64,000 nt of DNA, from NCBI RefSeq assembly GCF_000302535.1, contig NC_018708.1, positions 3,162,001 to 3,226,000 on the forward strand. The letters run 5' to 3'. Shown one piece after another: positions 9,402 through 17,783 of the stretch (positions are counted from its first letter, which is position 1; every line of letters starts with the position of its first letter). This DNA is from Acidovorax sp. KKS102. Its GTDB lineage: Bacteria; Pseudomonadota; Gammaproteobacteria; Burkholderiales; Burkholderiaceae_C. A program made the translations under genes and the position numbers. The notes beneath the pieces are model-generated. The model made no database searches. It was not told the DNA's origin and saw only the letters and a list, made by a program, of their open reading frames with translations.

Positions 9402-10583
9402 ATGAAAGACCATGAACCCGTCATCGTCGGTGCGCTGCGCACCCCCGTGGGCAAGCGCGGCGGGCGCCTGCAGAAATGGCATCCCGTCGATTTGTTGGGC
9501 GAGACGCTGCGCCAACTGGTCGAGCACTCCGGCATCAACCCGGCCGATCTGGACGATGTGATCGTCGGCTGCGTGCTGCAGTGGGACCAGCAGCACGGCA
9601 ACCTGGGCCGGCATGCCGTGCTGGCGGCGGGGCTGCCCGAATCCGTTCCGGCGGTGACGGTCGACCGGCAATGCGGCTCCGGCCAGCAGGCGGTGAGCTT
9701 TGCTGTGCACGGTATTCAAGCGGGTGCCTACCAGTTGGTCATCGGCGCCGGGGTGGAGTCGATGTCGCAGGCGCCCATGCCGCCGTCATTCAAGCCTGGT
9801 GCGCCGCTTGGCGCGCAATACAGCCCGAGCGAACTGGCGCGCTACCAGGACAACCCGCTGATACCGCAGGGCGCTTCCTCGGAGTTGATGAACAAGCGCT
9901 TTGGCCTCACGCGCGAGGCCCTGGATGCCTTCGCCGTGCGTAGCCATCGGCGGGCCACCGAGGCCTCGCAGGCTGGCCGCGTCAAGGATCAACTGGTGCG
10001 GCTGACCGAGGATCCGGCCGATCCGGACAGCCCGGTCGTCGCCGCCGACGAGGGCGTGCGCGCGGACCCCAACCCCGAGAAGATGGCCACGCTGAAAGCC
10101 GTGTTTGCCGCCGACGGCGCCACCACGGCCGCCAACTCATCGCAGATCAGCGACGGCGCCGCCGCGCTGCTGATCGCCAGCCGTGCCTACGCCAAGCAAC
10201 ACGGCCTGAAGCCGCGTGCGCGCTTCGTCAGCACCGCCGTGGCCGCCGCCGACCCGGTGATCCAGTTCACCGCTGTGCTCGACGCCACCCGCAAGGCACT
10301 GAAGGAATCGGGTCTGACCCTCGACGATATCGATCTGTTCGAAGTCAACGAGGCCTTCGGAGGCGTGCCGCTGATGTTTCAGCAGGAGTTCGGCATCCTG
10401 GACGACCGCCTCAACGTCAACGGCGGCTCGATAGCCATCGGCCATCCGCTGGGCTCTACCGGCGCGCGCATGCTCACTGACCTGCTGTGCGAGCTGGAGC
10501 GCCGGGGCGGCCGCTATGGCCTGCAGACGATTTGCGAGGCCTCGGGCACGGCCAACGCCACCATCATCGAGCGGCTTGGATGA
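9402..10583 (+). CDS. thiolase (acetyl-CoA acyltransferase)
   Basis: A 393-residue thiolase of normal length, cleaving 3-oxoacyl-CoA with free CoA. The nucleophilic cysteine is in DRQCGSGQQAVSFA (about Cys91), the histidine is in IAIGHPLGSTGARM, and the second cysteine is in TICEASGTANATII near the C-terminus. NEAFGGVPLMFQ also follows the family pattern. If the substrate is a 2-methyl-3-oxoacyl-CoA, as the racemase suggests, the products would be propionyl-CoA and a shortened acyl-CoA; this is inference. A 28-base gap with an AGGAG site separates it from the ligase. Confidence 0.93.
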   Translation: MKDHEPVIVGALRTPVGKRGGRLQKWHPVDLLGETLRQLVEHSGINPADLDDVIVGCVLQWDQQHGNLGRHAVLAAGLPESVPAVTVDRQCGSGQQAVSFAVHGIQAGAYQLVIGAGVESMSQAPMPPSFKPGAPLGAQYSPSELARYQDNPLIPQGASSELMNKRFGLTREALDAFAVRSHRRATEASQAGRVKDQLVRLTEDPADPDSPVVAADEGVRADPNPEKMATLKAVFAADGATTAANSSQISDGAAALLIASRAYAKQHGLKPRARFVSTAVAAADPVIQFTAVLDATRKALKESGLTLDDIDLFEVNEAFGGVPLMFQQEFGILDDRLNVNGGSIAIGHPLGSTGARMLTDLLCELERRGGRYGLQTICEASGTANATIIERLG

Positions 10584-11380
10584 GCGGGGCCACCATGAGC
10601 GAAGCCAGCGAAGTGCTCGTCAGCCGCGATGGCGCCATCGCCACCTTGACCATCAACCGCCCGCGCGCGAAGAACAGCTTGAACCGCGCGGTATTCGATG
10701 GCCTGCGTGCGCAGCTTGTGCAACTGCGCGACGACGATACCGTGCGCGCGGTCATCATCACCGGCGCCGAGGGCGTGTTCTGCGCCGGGGCCGACATCAC
10801 GGCCTTCGATGCGCTGCGCGCCGAGCCGCTGCTGGGCGATCGTGCGGCGGCAGGCGGCCACTTTTGGTCGGAACTGGAGCGCTTCCCCAAGCCCGTCATC
10901 GCAGCGGTGGAAAAGCTCGCGCTGGGCGGCGGCACAGAATTAGCGCTGGCCTGCGACATCGCGATCGCTGGCGAGTCCGCCAATTTCGGTGTGCCGGAAG
11001 TCAAGCTGGGCGCCATTCCGGGTGCCGGGGGCACGCAGCGCCTGATCCACGCTATCGGCAAGTCCAAGGCCATGGCCCTGCTGCTGACCGGCGATTTCAT
11101 CGACGCCCGCATGGCTTGCGATGCAGGCATGGTCGCCGAAGTGACGGCTGATGGCCAGGCCCTGCCGACGGCGTTGGCGATGGCCAACCGGATTGCAGCC
11201 AATTCGCCGCTGGCCGTGGCGCTGGCGAAAGATGCGGCACTGGCCAGCTTTGAAACTCCGCTCGCGCAAGGCCTGGAGCATGAGAAGCGCAATTTCCTCG
11301 TCGCTTTGCGTTCGGCCGACAACCTGGAAGGGCAAGCGGCATTCCTAGGCAAGCGCACACCCAACTTTACCGGCCAATAG
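10580..11380 (+). CDS. enoyl-CoA hydratase
   Basis: A 266-residue crotonase that would hydrate trans-2-enoyl-CoA to 3-hydroxyacyl-CoA. It has the oxyanion-hole segment GVFCAGADITAF, the first catalytic Glu in GGGTELALACDIAIAG and the second in VPEVKLGAIPGAGGTQRL, so both hydratase glutamates are present. The start ATG at 10580 overlaps the thiolase stop (ATGA); an alternative ATG lies at 10595. The clear difference from the second crotonase at 12227, which lacks both Glu, points to two distinct steps. Confidence 0.92.
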   Translation: MSGATMSEASEVLVSRDGAIATLTINRPRAKNSLNRAVFDGLRAQLVQLRDDDTVRAVIITGAEGVFCAGADITAFDALRAEPLLGDRAAAGGHFWSELERFPKPVIAAVEKLALGGGTELALACDIAIAGESANFGVPEVKLGAIPGAGGTQRLIHAIGKSKAMALLLTGDFIDARMACDAGMVAEVTADGQALPTALAMANRIAANSPLAVALAKDAALASFETPLAQGLEHEKRNFLVALRSADNLEGQAAFLGKRTPNFTGQ

Positions 11381-11410
11381 CGCCTGTTTCTCACCCATCG
11401 AGGAAAAACC

Positions 11411-12193
11411 ATGCAACTGAACTCCGACATCTCTGCCGTCATCACCGGGGGCGCTTCCGGCCTGGGAGCCGCCACGGCCCGGCGTTTGGCCAGCCATGGC
11501 GTCAAAGTCGCCATCTTCGACATGAACGAAACCGTCGGCCAGGCGTTGGCTAGCGAACTCGGCGGCGTTTACTGCAATGTGGACGTGATGTCCGAGGAGC
11601 AGGTGGACGCCGCCTTCGCCAAGGCCCGCGCGGCCATTGGGCAGGAACGCATTCTGGTCAACTGCGCCGGCACTGCCGATGCCGTCAAGACTGTCAGCCG
11701 CGACAAGAAAACCGGCGAAATCCGCCCATGCGCGGCAGATCGTTTCAATCGCATCATTCAGATCAACCTGGTGGGCACCTTCCGCTGCATCGCCAAGTCA
11801 GCTGCGGGCATGTTGACGCTCGCGCCGCTGGCCGATGGCGACCGCGGCGCCATCGTCAACACCGCTTCGGCCGCCGCGCAGGACGGCCAGGTCGGCCAGG
11901 CCAGCTATGCGGCCAGCAAGGCAGCCATCGTGGGCATGACCCTGCCAATCGCGCGCGACATGATGGACGAAGGGATCCGGATCAACACCATCATGCCGGG
12001 GATCTTCGGTACACCGTTGCTGCTGGGCCTGCCGGACAACGTCAAACAGGCGCTGGCGGCCAGCGTGCCCTTTCCCAAGCGTTTAGGCGACCCCGATGAA
12101 TTCGCGCAGGCCGTCGAGTTTCTCGTTACTTGCGGCTACATGAATGCCGAGTCCATTCGTGTGGATGGTGCCATTCGCATGGCGCCGCGCTGA
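11411..12193 (+). CDS. SDR-family 3-hydroxyacyl-CoA dehydrogenase, type-10-like
   Basis: A 260-residue short-chain dehydrogenase. The NAD-binding motif TGGASGLGAATARRL is at residues about 12-26, followed by NCAG. The catalytic Tyr and Lys lie in ASYAASKAA (Tyr about 166, Lys about 170), with a Ser in NTASAAAQ. The IMPGIFGTPLLLGLP segment and overall length resemble the HSD17B10 branch, which oxidises 3-hydroxyacyl-CoA and 2-methyl-3-hydroxybutyryl-CoA. In this operon it would supply the 3-oxoacyl-CoA for the thiolase. The start follows an AGGAAAAACC site. Confidence 0.9.
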   Translation: MQLNSDISAVITGGASGLGAATARRLASHGVKVAIFDMNETVGQALASELGGVYCNVDVMSEEQVDAAFAKARAAIGQERILVNCAGTADAVKTVSRDKKTGEIRPCAADRFNRIIQINLVGTFRCIAKSAAGMLTLAPLADGDRGAIVNTASAAAQDGQVGQASYAASKAAIVGMTLPIARDMMDEGIRINTIMPGIFGTPLLLGLPDNVKQALAASVPFPKRLGDPDEFAQAVEFLVTCGYMNAESIRVDGAIRMAPR

Positions 12194-12226
12194 CGCTGAA
12201 ATTTTGATCAATCAGGGAACGTCAGC

Positions 12227-13015
12227 ATGCCTGGAAATCCGGTAATTCTCGAAAAGAATGGTGCCGTCGCGACCATAACACTCAACTCGCCAAAAAAAAT
12301 GAATGCGTTGAGCACGTCGGTCGTAAACGTGCTCGCTGGTGTCATTGCAGATGTCGAACGCGATGGCTCGATTCGAGCTTTACTGCTGCGCGGTGAGGGC
12401 CGGATGTTCAGTTGCGGAGGTGACATCGAAGAAATGGTGGCCGCGGGCGATGCGTTGTCTACTTTGGTCGATGACGAACTGAGAGTGGCCGAAAGCATGA
12501 TTCCTCAATTCGCCAGCCTGCCGTTCCCGGTAGTCTGCGCTGTACAAGGCGCGGTAGCCGGAGGCGGTCTCGGGCTTGCCTTGGTCTCTGACTACCTGAT
12601 TGCCGCAAGTGGGACGAAGTTTGTGGCGGCCCATACCGGCCTCGGATACGCGGGGGATTTCGGCATCAGCTGGCTACTTCCACGCGCAGTGGGTGGACGA
12701 CGCGCACGAGACATGATCTTGACCAATCGCGTAGTCAGTTCGGACGAGGCCTTGGCCTGGGGATTGGTCGAGAAAGTGGTTCCTGGCGAGAGCCTGCTGG
12801 ACGAAGCGCGGCGTATGGCGGTGCAATTTTCGGTCGGACCAACGCAAGGTTATGCGGGCGCCAAGCGCCTGCAACTCGCTGCCTTCGAGAGTGATCTGGC
12901 GACCTCATTGAGGCTGGAGGCGGCCGAAATGAATCGAGCCTCGAAAACCACAGATTCGCTGGAAGCGGTCCGCGCGTTCGTCGCAAAGCAAGTCCCGCAG
13001 TTTGCCGGACGCTGA
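12227..13015 (+). CDS. crotonase-family protein, probable enoyl-CoA isomerase
   Basis: A 262-residue crotonase fold without the two hydratase glutamates. The helix region reads GAVAGGGLGLALVSDYLIAA, lacking the first Glu, and the second site reads HTGLGYAGDFGISWLLPRAV, with an Asp. This matches the PaaG and isomerase branch, where an Asp next to the SWLLPR motif is catalytic. It would move a double bond in unsaturated intermediates, which is reasonable for a substrate such as an isoprenoid acid. Base use is less G+C-rich than the preceding six genes, suggesting a separate origin. It is the last gene of the operon; the relaxase gene ends 47 bases away on the other strand, marking the junction with the mobile-element backbone. 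Confidence 0.85.
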   Translation: MPGNPVILEKNGAVATITLNSPKKMNALSTSVVNVLAGVIADVERDGSIRALLLRGEGRMFSCGGDIEEMVAAGDALSTLVDDELRVAESMIPQFASLPFPVVCAVQGAVAGGGLGLALVSDYLIAASGTKFVAAHTGLGYAGDFGISWLLPRAVGGRRARDMILTNRVVSSDEALAWGLVEKVVPGESLLDEARRMAVQFSVGPTQGYAGAKRLQLAAFESDLATSLRLEAAEMNRASKTTDSLEAVRAFVAKQVPQFAGR

Positions 13016-13062
13016 ACGGCTGTAGACGCATCCGGTCGGTGGGTGCTTAATTGCTGCTGGCG

Positions 13063-15045
13063 TCAGGTAACGGATAAACCCTGCTGCCGTCGGATTTGCC
13101 AGGATACGGTGCCACCATGTACCTGCGCAGAAATCAGCATGCCGAGTCGTTGTTCGATGACAGGCGTCCATGGCACCAAGCTGAACCCCATACCATCATC
13201 GAGCATGGCAAAGCGGCCACTGGCGAGCATGAGGCTGCGTCGGTAGATGCCGGTCACGCGCTGGCCATCGGCCGCCAGACGGTGTTTCAGCCCGGTTTCG
13301 GTGGCAATATCCTTGGCAGCCCGAATCACATCCCGATCGCGTAGTGTCGCCAATAGATTGCGCGCGAGGATTACGCGCTGCCCGCGCCGCTCTGCCAGCC
13401 CCTGTTCGGCCAGGAATTCGGCGCGCTGCTGCATCGCCTGGTTGACCTCGCTGCCAAAGCCCAGGTTGCCCAGGCCCGAGCCGCCGCCGATCAACTGCTG
13501 GTCGAGCCAGGTGGCTCCGATCACGCGGGCCTGCCGCTCGATGGGCAGGTGCGATTTCAGCTCCACCGCCACGCCGCCCAGGCGCTGCGCATCGTAGCGA
13601 CGGCCCTGCTCGGGCAGGTCGCCCGGCACCTTCCATAGCCCCTCGGCCACCCGTTCCACGATACCGGCACGGCGCAAGGCTTCCAGCCGGCGGACGTGGG
13701 ACGCGACCACTTCCTGCGGATCGCGGCCGGGCAGGGCCTGACCCTGCGCGATGGCAAGGTGGTGGTCGGTGCGGTACAGGCCATCGCTCGCCAACGCGGC
13801 GATGTTCTTGTCGGCCGCGCGCACGTCAGCCGATCTCCTTGCCTCCACCACAGCGCCGGTCGGATAGTTCGCCAGCTCGTCGCGGGCGTTGAGCGCAACG
13901 TAGTGGGCCATGCCGTCCACGCCGTCGATGACCAGATAGCCCCGGTCGTGCAGTTCGTCGGCCAGCCCCTTCGCGGCCACGCGGCCGAGGATGGTTCGGC
14001 CATCGTCCCCAGGCTCGAACACCGCCAGTTCGCGCGGCTCGCCGCGCATGGCCCGCTGCATGGTGCGGATGATGTCGCCGCGCTCGCCCAGGGCGCGCAG
14101 GGTCTTTTCCGCATCGTTGTGGACGGTCCACGTGCCGGGCTTGGCCTCGTCGGCCAGGCCCAGGCGCTGCAAACGCTGCAACCTGCCGATCAGCAGCAGA
14201 CGCTGGCGTTGCAGTCGGGGTTCGTTGAGCCGTTCGACATGCACCATGCCATCGTCGCCGGCCTCGCGCTTCAAGGTGCGATCCAGGCTCGTCCACCGCT
14301 CCTGATCCACCTCGCGCCGCAAGGTCTGCTGGATCTCCAGCTCGGTGCGCGGGCCCAGCCATTCGGTCGCCAGTTCGGCGGCGCGATGGCGGAACCCATC
14401 GGCGATGTAGTCGCCCGCGATGATGAGGTCTTTGCCGGTGTCGTCGCGCCCGCGCACGACGATGTGCGTGTGCGGGTTGTCGGTGTTCCAGTGATTGACG
14501 GCCACCCAATCGAGGCCCGTGCCAAGGTCGGCCTCCATGCGACCCATGAGGTGCCGGGTATAGGTGCGCAGGTCTTCCAGCTCCGCGCCATCTTCGGGCG
14601 AAAGGATGAAGCGGAAGTGATGCCGGTCGTCGGCGCAGCGTTCCTTGAACGCATCGAGGTCGGCGGCATCGGTCTGCGGCCCGTAGGCTTGGCCCGACTC
14701 GCCATCGCGGCCCACACCATCGCGCTCGATATAGCGCAGGTGCTTGGCAAGCGACTGCGGGCTGGCTCGGTGCTGATTGAGCAGCAGCGTCTTGATGGTC
14801 ACACGCCGCGACATGGACGTGAGCTTCGCCCCCGCGAAGCGCGCCGCCGTGTGGCCGCGTCCCAAGCGTGAGCCGGGCCGCTGGCCGGAGCCGGCACTCT
14901 TGCTACTGCCGCCAGGACGGCGCACCGCCGACTTGCCGCTGCTGGCCTTGCCCGCCTGCTTGAGTACCTTGGAGACGAAGCTCTGGCCCCGGTTCTTCGG
15001 GGCGCTGGGACGGATGCGGAAATCGTCGTCGCGGCGGTCGGTCAT
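13063..15045 (-). CDS. rlxS: relaxase/mobilisation protein, VirD2-like with DUF3363 region
   Basis: A 660-residue DNA-nicking protein for conjugative transfer. A basic, disordered N-terminus (residues 1-80) is followed by the relaxase fold with HLRYIERDG (about 102-110), RHHFRFILSPEDG (about 141-153) and the HUH metal site NPHTHIVVRG (about 190-199). The large C-terminal part (from about 230) matches the DUF3363 region of relaxases in Tn4371-like elements. The ATG at 15045 follows AAGGAGCACAGCC. It would cut the transfer origin, act with the TraF-like peptidase gene upstream, and need a type IV secretion channel that is not encoded in this window. Confidence 0.92.
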   Translation of the reverse strand: MTDRRDDDFRIRPSAPKNRGQSFVSKVLKQAGKASSGKSAVRRPGGSSKSAGSGQRPGSRLGRGHTAARFAGAKLTSMSRRVTIKTLLLNQHRASPQSLAKHLRYIERDGVGRDGESGQAYGPQTDAADLDAFKERCADDRHHFRFILSPEDGAELEDLRTYTRHLMGRMEADLGTGLDWVAVNHWNTDNPHTHIVVRGRDDTGKDLIIAGDYIADGFRHRAAELATEWLGPRTELEIQQTLRREVDQERWTSLDRTLKREAGDDGMVHVERLNEPRLQRQRLLLIGRLQRLQRLGLADEAKPGTWTVHNDAEKTLRALGERGDIIRTMQRAMRGEPRELAVFEPGDDGRTILGRVAAKGLADELHDRGYLVIDGVDGMAHYVALNARDELANYPTGAVVEARRSADVRAADKNIAALASDGLYRTDHHLAIAQGQALPGRDPQEVVASHVRRLEALRRAGIVERVAEGLWKVPGDLPEQGRRYDAQRLGGVAVELKSHLPIERQARVIGATWLDQQLIGGGSGLGNLGFGSEVNQAMQQRAEFLAEQGLAERRGQRVILARNLLATLRDRDVIRAAKDIATETGLKHRLAADGQRVTGIYRRSLMLASGRFAMLDDGMGFSLVPWTPVIEQRLGMLISAQVHGGTVSWQIRRQQGLSVT

Positions 15046-15505
15046 GGCTGTGCTCCTTGCAAGTTCTGGCGTGTCCGGGCGTGCGAAGCACGCGGACATG
15101 CCCGCATCGGCGCGGGCTTCGCGCCTCACGCGGCACGGCGGCGAAGCCGCTGCGTGTCGCGCCACCCCCATGTGCAGACTGGCTTTGCGGGCCGACAGGT
15201 GCCGCACCCTTTTGTCTTGCCTTCCGCATTTGCCTCCCCTAGCACTCCAGGTTTTCGCTCCCGGCAACTGCGGCCCGGTGGCAAGGCTGCACCAGCAGCC
15301 AGCGCACCGGCGAACGCGGCGATGGCCGCAGGCCAGCCGTGTTCGAGGCAAGACGCCTGCACGTGGGACGGCTGCGCCGGAGGCAGCGCGAAGTGCCGCG
15401 CGGATGCGCTCGCACTGCACGCGCGACGACATGGCAATAGCAGTCGGAATGACACGCCGGATAGCACGACAGGACGCACGGCGACGTGCAGCGAATCGGC
15501 GGCCA
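15046..15505 (-). other. non-coding region upstream of the relaxase; candidate transfer origin
   Basis: 460 bases without a credible gene. Just upstream of the relaxase start are three hairpins with tight loops: 15073-15097 (CGTGC-GAA-GCACG core), 15100-15117 (GCCCGC/GCGGGC) and one near 15128-15145 (GCGGC-GAA-GCCGC). At 15453-15469 there is a copy of the motif found as iterons beside repA, with one base changed. A structured gap next to a relaxase gene is where transfer origins usually lie, but no nick site could be recognised. Confidence 0.35.
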
Positions 15506-16105
15506 TCATGGGCGCGACTCCAGCCAGACCGGGCGCGCGACGCCGATCACGGCGGATGCACTGACCGGTCCGAAATACCGGCTGTCGAATGACGCCGGAT
15601 TGGTGACGCTGAGCAGGAACAGCTCGCCAGGCCGAAGGTGGCGGCACTGCTCCCAGGATGGCAGTGGTCGGCCCCAGCGATCGGCAGGCAGCACGGCGGC
15701 CGAAGGCACGCCGTTGATGCGGACGCTGCCGTCGGCGATGCACACCTCTTGCGGCGCCACCGCGCCCACGCGCTTGAGCAGCGGGATGCGCGTCGGCAGG
15801 TAGCCGCGCTGCGCAGCGAGCGCGGCAGCTTCGGCGGGTAGCGGAACCAGCACGATGCTGCCCACTTCCAGCCGACGTGGCGGCGAGCTGGTGCGATGGT
15901 CGAGCGGATCGACGCGATACCAGCCGACCGCCACGCTGTCGGACGGGTTGTAGGTCAGGCGCGGCAGCGGATGCACGAAGGACGCCCAGGCCAGGGCAGC
16001 GAGGCCGCAGGCGGATAGACCCGCCAGAACGATGCGAGCGCACAGGCGCGAACGAGGACGCGGCTGGATGCCGGTTGCACCGGCAACGGCGAATGGGAGC
16101 GTCAT
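15506..16105 (-). CDS. traF: TraF-like S26 signal peptidase of conjugative elements
   Basis: A 199-residue membrane-anchored serine peptidase. A single hydrophobic helix (residues about 24-44) is followed by TYNPSDSVAVGWYR, where the second serine (about Ser57) sits at the position of the TraF nucleophile, although the usual Pro two residues on is Ala. The Lys general base lies in LLKRVGAV and the C-terminal GPVSASAVIG box is present. In RP4-like systems TraF processes and cyclises the pilin. Its ATG overlaps the DUF2840 stop, so it belongs to a translationally coupled set with ParA, the RHH protein and DUF2840. Confidence 0.88.
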   Translation of the reverse strand: MTLPFAVAGATGIQPRPRSRLCARIVLAGLSACGLAALAWASFVHPLPRLTYNPSDSVAVGWYRVDPLDHRTSSPPRRLEVGSIVLVPLPAEAAALAAQRGYLPTRIPLLKRVGAVAPQEVCIADGSVRINGVPSAAVLPADRWGRPLPSWEQCRHLRPGELFLLSVTNPASFDSRYFGPVSASAVIGVARPVWLESRP

Positions 16106-16635
16106 GGCAGCGCCCTCCCGGCCAGCCAGGTGGCGTGCCGCTCGGCGGTGTACTCGGGCAGCGGCAGACGCGCCGCGAGCCGATTGCCCAGCGTGCGCCA
16201 GTAGGCGGGCGAGGCGGAAGCGGGCGCGATGCCCAGCGCTTCGATTCCGTCGATGCGCTCCAGCGCGGCGCGCACCGATTGCTCACCCTCGGCGTGCAGC
16301 AACAGGCGCGCGCCCGGCTGCACACCGGGGATGCGCTGTGCGCCATCCATAGGCATGCACGCCTGCATCACCATGAGCTGCCAGCGAATCGTGCCGTAGT
16401 CGTTGGCCTGCCAGCGGATGCGGCAGAGAACCGCATTCGGCGTGAACACCGCGCAGCGGCGCCAGCGGTCGAACCGGATGATGCGGGCAGGATCACCGAA
16501 GCGCAGGTAGAGGTCGAAGCGTTGGTCGATGTATGCGAGCGCAACGCGCGTCAGCGGCACGCCGTCGGCCACGCCGACAGGCGGGATGGACGGCACCGCC
16601 GATGCAATCGAAGCCGTCGAGGCGGGTGTGTTCAT
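16102..16635 (-). CDS. DUF2840 protein
   Basis: A 177-residue protein of unknown function, matching the DUF2840 family that accompanies relaxase/TraF/ParA sets in proteobacterial integrative elements. The core reads LTRVALAYIDQRFDLYLRFG and IRWQANDYGTIRWQLMVMQA, ending in AYWRTLGNRLAARLPLPEYT. There is no signal peptide or membrane helix. It overlaps the genes on both sides by four bases (ATGA). A role in maintenance or transfer is likely from context only. Confidence 0.82.
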   Translation of the reverse strand: MNTPASTASIASAVPSIPPVGVADGVPLTRVALAYIDQRFDLYLRFGDPARIIRFDRWRRCAVFTPNAVLCRIRWQANDYGTIRWQLMVMQACMPMDGAQRIPGVQPGARLLLHAEGEQSVRAALERIDGIEALGIAPASASPAYWRTLGNRLAARLPLPEYTAERHATWLAGRALP

Positions 16636-16895
16636 GAGGACTTCTCCGGGAATTCCCGTTCCAGCAGCGCGCGCAACAGATCGGCCACCGTCACGCCTTG
16701 CGTGAAGGCCGATACCTTGATGCGCGCCCGCATGGCGGGCGTGATGTCGAGGGTCAGGCGGGCCGTGTAGAGGTCGCCTTTCTGGAGGTCATCGGCACTG
16801 CCCTGGCGAATCCACGCCTCGGCGTGCGGATTCGCGGGCGGGCGGGCGCCGATGCCGATGCGCTTGCCCGTGCGCTTGCTGGCAGGAGTGCTCAT
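16632..16895 (-). CDS. small ribbon-helix-helix DNA-binding protein
   Basis: An 87-residue protein with a basic N-terminus and a C-terminal ribbon-helix-helix: a strand in LYTARLTLDIT, then two helices in PAMRARIKVSAFTQGVTVAD and LLRALLEREF. Placed directly after ParA, it is likely a ParG/CopG-type partner that binds the parA operator. The ATG at 16895 overlaps the ParA stop; a GTG nine bases upstream is a weaker alternative. Database entries often name such proteins ParB, but the large ParB at 24554 is a different protein. Confidence 0.78.
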   Translation of the reverse strand: MSTPASKRTGKRIGIGARPPANPHAEAWIRQGSADDLQKGDLYTARLTLDITPAMRARIKVSAFTQGVTVADLLRALLEREFPEKSS

Positions 16896-17530
16896 GACGG
16901 CCACCGCAGCAGTTCATCGACCAGCGCGGTGATTTCGCGCGCGGCGGAGCTGTCGGGCGCCGTCTCGCGTGCGAGCCGGCCAGCGGCCACGCTGTCGGCG
17001 AACACGATGCGCTGATGCACTTCCGCGTGCAGCGCAGGAAGCGGCTGCTCGGTCAGCGCGCTGCGTGCTTCGCGCCCGATCACGGTGGTGCTGACGCGCC
17101 GATTGATGACGAAGGCCGAGCGCAGCGCAGGCCGGAACACCTGTGCCTCGCGGATCAGCGCCACCATCTCGGCAGAAGCCCAGAGGTCGTAGGGGCTGGG
17201 CTGCACCGGAATCAGCACGCGCTCTGCCGCCAGCAGCGCGGAGCGCGCCAAGGCGGCGATGCGCGGCGGCCCGTCGATGACGACGTGATCGGCTCGCCTG
17301 GCGAGGTCTGGCGCCTCCTGGTGCAAGGTTTCGCGTGCCAGGCCCACGGCGCCGAACAGCCTTGGCAAGCCTTGCTGGCTTCTGCGCTGCGTCCAGTCCA
17401 GCGCGGAGCCTTGCGGGTCGGCATCCAGCAGGATGACCGACTGCCCGCGCATCGCCAGCTCGCCGGCGATGTGGGTGGCAAGCGTGGTCTTGCCCACGCC
17501 GCCTTTCTGGTTGAGCAGCGCGACGATCAT
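16892..17530 (-). CDS. parA: ParA-family partition ATPase
   Basis: A 212-residue Walker-type ATPase of small ParA (type Ib-like) form. The protein begins MIVALLNQKGGVGKTTLATH with the deviant Walker A motif, followed by LLDADPQGSALDW and the Walker B-like VVIDGPPRI. PSPYDLWASAEMV and FVINRR match the family. The start at 17530 is preceded by GGAGGG; an upstream in-frame start would only add an atypical tail. It would position or stabilise the excised or replicating form of the element. Iterons and an AT-rich block lie upstream, between it and repA. Confidence 0.93.
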   Translation of the reverse strand: MIVALLNQKGGVGKTTLATHIAGELAMRGQSVILLDADPQGSALDWTQRRSQQGLPRLFGAVGLARETLHQEAPDLARRADHVVIDGPPRIAALARSALLAAERVLIPVQPSPYDLWASAEMVALIREAQVFRPALRSAFVINRRVSTTVIGREARSALTEQPLPALHAEVHQRIVFADSVAAGRLARETAPDSSAAREITALVDELLRWPS

Positions 17531-17614
17531 GGCCTGGCCCTCCGCGTTGGAAAGTCCGGCTGTTGCTGCTGGTTTTCGTGCCGCGTGGTGGTTGTCCACC
17601 GAGGCGCGGCGCTT

Positions 17615-17654
17615 CTACTAAAAGTTAGAGAATTTAAGTTAGGGAAGTTAAGGG
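17615..17654. promoter_or_regulatory. AT-rich block with repeated TAACTT-like units upstream of parA
   Basis: A distinctly AT-rich stretch in otherwise GC-rich DNA. Read on the minus strand it contains the units TTAACTT, CTAACTT and CTAACTT at roughly regular spacing. It is between parA and the iterons, so it could be the parA promoter/operator, a DNA-unwinding element for the origin, or both. Confidence 0.45.
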
Positions 17655-17695
17655 ACGCCGAAACCCGCGCCAGCATTGGCTTTGCGGCCGATAGA

Positions 17696-17759
17696 CACGC
17701 CTGATAGCACGACAGTCCCACGCCTGATAGCACGATACCTGGCACGCCTGATAGCACGA
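17696..17759 (+). repeat. three iterons, candidate replication origin
   Basis: The 17-base unit CACGCCTGATAGCACGA occurs three times without a mismatch at 17696-17712, 17719-17735 and 17743-17759, with start-to-start distances of 23 and 24 bases (about two helical turns). They lie in the gap between repA and parA, beside an AT-rich block. This is the usual layout of a Rep-binding origin. A fourth, slightly different copy is at 15453-15469. Confidence 0.75.
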
Positions 17760-17783
17760 GCCCGTCCACAGGCTTTGTCCCGG

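Noticed and set aside
8102..9601. A 499-codon frame antisense to the acyl-CoA ligase
   Set aside because: The ligase motifs are complete on the plus strand and the antisense product has no known domain.
13016..13062. Distal attachment site at the cassette-backbone junction
   Set aside because: No match to the guaA 3' end was seen there by eye, so the left end of the element is left undefined.
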